Below are positions 61,792 through 64,000 of a stretch of 64,000 nt of DNA, one piece after another. The notes under the pieces were generated by a model. The model searched no databases and was not told the DNA's origin. It was given only the letters and a program-made list of their open reading frames with translations. How positions within the stretch are numbered: position 1 is the stretch's first letter; each line of letters begins with the position of its first letter. The stretch spans positions 857,501 through 921,500 of the forward strand of contig NZ_CP104694.1 in assembly GCF_025398735.1 (NCBI RefSeq), given 5' to 3'. The stretch is from Tahibacter amnicola. GTDB lineage: Bacteria; Pseudomonadota; Gammaproteobacteria; Xanthomonadales; Rhodanobacteraceae. The translations under genes were made by a program, and so were the position numbers.

Positions 61792-64000
61792 CCGCGCGGC
61801 ACCTGCTGCACGCGGGCGACGAACTTGTCTGCGGCCTCGAAGCCGATCAGGCGTCGCGGGCGGACTTCCTGGCCACTCGCATCGAAGAACAGCGTGGCCG
61901 GCGGGCCGACCAGGCCGAAGCGCTTCATCAGCGCCTGGTCGACGTCGTCGTTGGCAGTGACGTCAGCCTTGAGCAGGGTGATGCCGGAAAGCGCCTGGTG
62001 CACGGACGGCTCGGTAAAGGTGAGGTGTTCCATTTCCTTGCACGCGACGCACCAGTCGGCATAGAAGTCGAGCATCACCGTCTTGCCGGCGGCGAGTTCG
62101 CGGTCGAGGTCGTCGACGCTCTTGATGGTGCGGAAGGGCAGCCCCTTCTCTTCCACCGGCGCGCCGCCGCCGCCCAGCCCCTTGAGCGGCTGCAGCAGGT
62201 CGCGCGATCCGGCGGCCACGCCGACCAGTTGCGCAGCACCGAAGATCAGCAGCAGCACGCCCAGGCTCTTCCACAGCGTGCGCCAGCCCGAAGCGTGTTC
62301 CGGCAGGCGTTCCAGTGCGCCCAGGAACACGGCGCAGGCGATCGCCAGTGCGCCGCTCATCAGCATGATCCAGGTCGGATCGAGGATGCGCGACAGCATC
62401 CAGATGGCCAGGGCCAGGAAACTCACGCCGAACACGGACTTGACCGCGTCCATCCACGCGCCGGCGCGCGGCAGGAAGCGGCCGGCCGCCGTGCCGGCGA
62501 CCACCAGGGGTGCGCCCATGCCCAGCGAAAGGACGAACAGGGCCAGGCCGCCGAAGAACGGGTCGCGCGTCTGGCTGATGTACAGCACGGCCGCAGCCAG
62601 CGGCGGCGCGACGCAGGGGCCCACGATCAGGGCCGACAGCACGCCCATGATGGCCACGCCGATGAGCGATCCGCCCTGCTGGCGATTGCTGACCGTCGCA
62701 ATGCGGCTCTGCCACGACGAGGGCAGCTGCAGTTCGTAGAAGCCGAACATCGACAGCGACAGCGCGACGAAAAGACCGGCGAAACTCCACAGGATCCAGG
62801 GCTTCTGGAACACGGCCTGCAGATTGGCGCCGACCAGCCCGGCCACGACGCCTGCGATGGTGAAGATCGCCGTGGACGCCAGTACATACACCAGCGACAG
62901 CACCAGGGCCCGTTTCGTGGAGACGTTCTCGCCGGCGCCGGCGATGATGCCCGAGAGGATCGGCAGCATCGGAAAGACACACGGTGTGAACGCCAGCAGC
63001 AGGCCGAATCCGAAGAACCAGAGCAGGGTCATCAGCCGGTCGCTGGAAAGGCGCGCGGCAAGGACCTGTTCTTCCGACTGTTCGCCCGCGGCATCAGTGC
63101 TCGCGACCGGGGTCTTCTGCGAAGCCGCCACCTGCTCGGCGGTTGCCGCCGGCAAGTCGATAGAGACAGTGCGGGTCATCACGGGATAGCACACGCCGTT
63201 GTCCTCGCAGCCCTGGAAGCTGGCCTCGAGCGTCATCACGGCGCCGCCGGGCTTGGGCAGGATCAAGGGAATCGGCAGCTCGACCTGGTCGAAGAACACC
63301 GTGACCATGCCGAACTTTTCGTCCTTGTGCAGCTTGCCCTCGGGCCAGCGCGGTGCGCCGAGCTGGATGCCGGCATCACCCTTGACCGTCAGCTGTGTCT
63401 TGTCGCGATAGAGGTAGTAGCCCTTGGGCATGGTCCAGCGGGCCAGCAGCTCGGTCGGGCTGCTGGCAATGGCTTCGAAACGGAAGGCCTGCTCCGGCGG
63501 CAGCGGCAGGCCGGCCTCGCCTTCCGCCGGGTCGGCCGGTGTGGCAATGGCCTTGCCACCGATCTGGCCGAGTGCGTCCTTGAGCGAAGTCGAGGCGGCC
63601 GGTGCGGCAACCGGCAGGGTTTCCACCGGGGCCGGGGCCGGCTCGCGCAGCGCCGCTGCGGTCGTGGCGGTGACCGGCGGCAGGCGCAGGCTCACCTTGG
63701 TGTTCGACGGGGGGTAGCAGATCTTCGGGTCCAGTTCGTGGCAGCCCTGGATGGAGAGCATGAACTCGACCGTGTCGGCGGCAGGATCGGCCAGGGTGAA
63801 CGACTGCGTGGCGGTGGCGCTGCCGTGGTAGACCTCCACATCGCCCAGGAACTCATCGTGCTTCTTCTCGCCCGGGGCGAGGTCCAGCGTCCCCAGGGTC
63901 ACTGCCGGGCTGGCTGCCTTCGTCTTGATGCGCGAGCGGTAGAGGTAATAGCCGTCCGCGACTTTCCAGTCGAGGCGGACGGTATCCCGGGTGGGTGCGG
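61788..64000 (-). CDS. dsbD: Protein-disulfide reductase DsbD, 5' end outside the window
   Basis: At least 736 residues; the N-terminus lies beyond 64000. Two N-terminal DsbC-like domains occur in tandem, each with its cysteine pair (GCHELDPKICYPP near 63720 and GCEDNGVCYPV near 63200). A membrane core follows with the redox cysteines in FTPCVFPMLP and GPCVAPPLAAA, then a C-terminal thioredoxin domain with DFYADWCVACKEM near 62050. DsbD moves electrons from cytoplasmic thioredoxin to periplasmic proteins such as TlpA. The double N-domain is unusual against the single one of E. coli DsbD. Confidence 0.93.
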   Translation of the reverse strand, partial: APTRDTVRLDWKVADGYYLYRSRIKTKAASPAVTLGTLDLAPGEKKHDEFLGDVEVYHGSATATQSFTLADPAADTVEFMLSIQGCHELDPKICYPPSNTKVSLRLPPVTATTAAALREPAPAPVETLPVAAPAASTSLKDALGQIGGKAIATPADPAEGEAGLPLPPEQAFRFEAIASSPTELLARWTMPKGYYLYRDKTQLTVKGDAGIQLGAPRWPEGKLHKDEKFGMVTVFFDQVELPIPLILPKPGGAVMTLEASFQGCEDNGVCYPVMTRTVSIDLPAATAEQVAASQKTPVASTDAAGEQSEEQVLAARLSSDRLMTLLWFFGFGLLLAFTPCVFPMLPILSGIIAGAGENVSTKRALVLSLVYVLASTAIFTIAGVVAGLVGANLQAVFQKPWILWSFAGLFVALSLSMFGFYELQLPSSWQSRIATVSNRQQGGSLIGVAIMGVLSALIVGPCVAPPLAAAVLYISQTRDPFFGGLALFVLSLGMGAPLVVAGTAAGRFLPRAGAWMDAVKSVFGVSFLALAIWMLSRILDPTWIMLMSGALAIACAVFLGALERLPEHASGWRTLWKSLGVLLLIFGAAQLVGVAAGSRDLLQPLKGLGGGGAPVEEKGLPFRTIKSVDDLDRELAAGKTVMLDFYADWCVACKEMEHLTFTEPSVHQALSGITLLKADVTANDDVDQALMKRFGLVGPPATLFFDASGQEVRPRRLIGFEAADKFVARVQQVPRG

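Overview
The window is a high-GC gammaproteobacterial chromosome segment. I place it in the Xanthomonadales (Lysobacterales), most likely Rhodanobacteraceae-like. The reasons are the lexA2-imuA-imuB-dnaE2 mutagenesis cassette, the merged leu/ilv operon, the aroQ-accB-accC-prmA-fis-purH neighbourhood, and secreted proteins with tandem FG-GAP repeats and a C-terminal F-[DG]-FE tail motif. This placement rests on gene content only. I saw no phage, insertion sequence or CRISPR array, and one tRNA gene (elongator tRNA-Met).

Layout. 84-2720: queD, tRNA-Met with a strong promoter, rppH, a pilin-domain protein, and Fur-type bfd plus bfr. 2741-9457: SOS cassette lexA2-imuA-(542 bp gap)-imuB-dnaE2. 9481-13228 (minus): a small hypothetical, a MotB/OmpA-like and a MotA-like motor pair, and a TatD nuclease. 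13391-21288 (plus): a secreted protein, two GNATs, hrpB and a PAS-GGDEF-EAL protein. 21296-23858: a YadGH-type ABC exporter and a divergent ferredoxin-NADP reductase. 24099-36568: the branched-chain amino acid operon (leader peptide, leuA, ilvE, leuC, leuD, leuB, ilvD, ilvC, ilvG, ilvM and a serine/threonine dehydratase). 36374-39739: a frame-disrupted alpha/beta hydrolase and natAB. 39950-42959: a secreted protein of unknown function and an orphan histidine kinase. 43170-49710 (minus): aroQ-accB-accC-prmA-DUF3426-fis-purH. 49805-58672 (minus): five genes for exported proteins (two paralogous 14-repeat FG-GAP proteins, an NTF2-like protein, a small secreted protein and a Tat-exported molybdopterin oxidase). 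58945-61140: a divergent membrane-bound winged-helix regulator with a beta-propeller. 61165-64000 (minus): tlpA and a partial dsbD.

Main observations. (1) The leu/ilv operon has a textbook ribosome-mediated attenuator: a 45-codon leader peptide with a Leu/Val/Ile run, followed by mutually exclusive antiterminator and terminator hairpins. A second Ile-rich upstream frame precedes the dehydratase gene. (2) Between the FG-GAP operon and its divergent regulator lie four copies of [CT]TGAGG at exactly 11-bp spacing, the geometry of OmpR/PhoB-type winged-helix operators. This suggests an undescribed regulator-operator-secretome unit. (3) The lexA2 operator and promoter run into the start codon, predicting a leaderless mRNA. 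(4) Three disrupted reading frames (36207-36211, 36513-36520, 52454-52459) would each be repaired by one extra base in a G/C run, which points to homopolymer undercalls or recurrent real indels.

Coordinates were read by eye. Start codons were chosen by family length, Shine-Dalgarno sequence and overlap with neighbours, and alternatives are stated.
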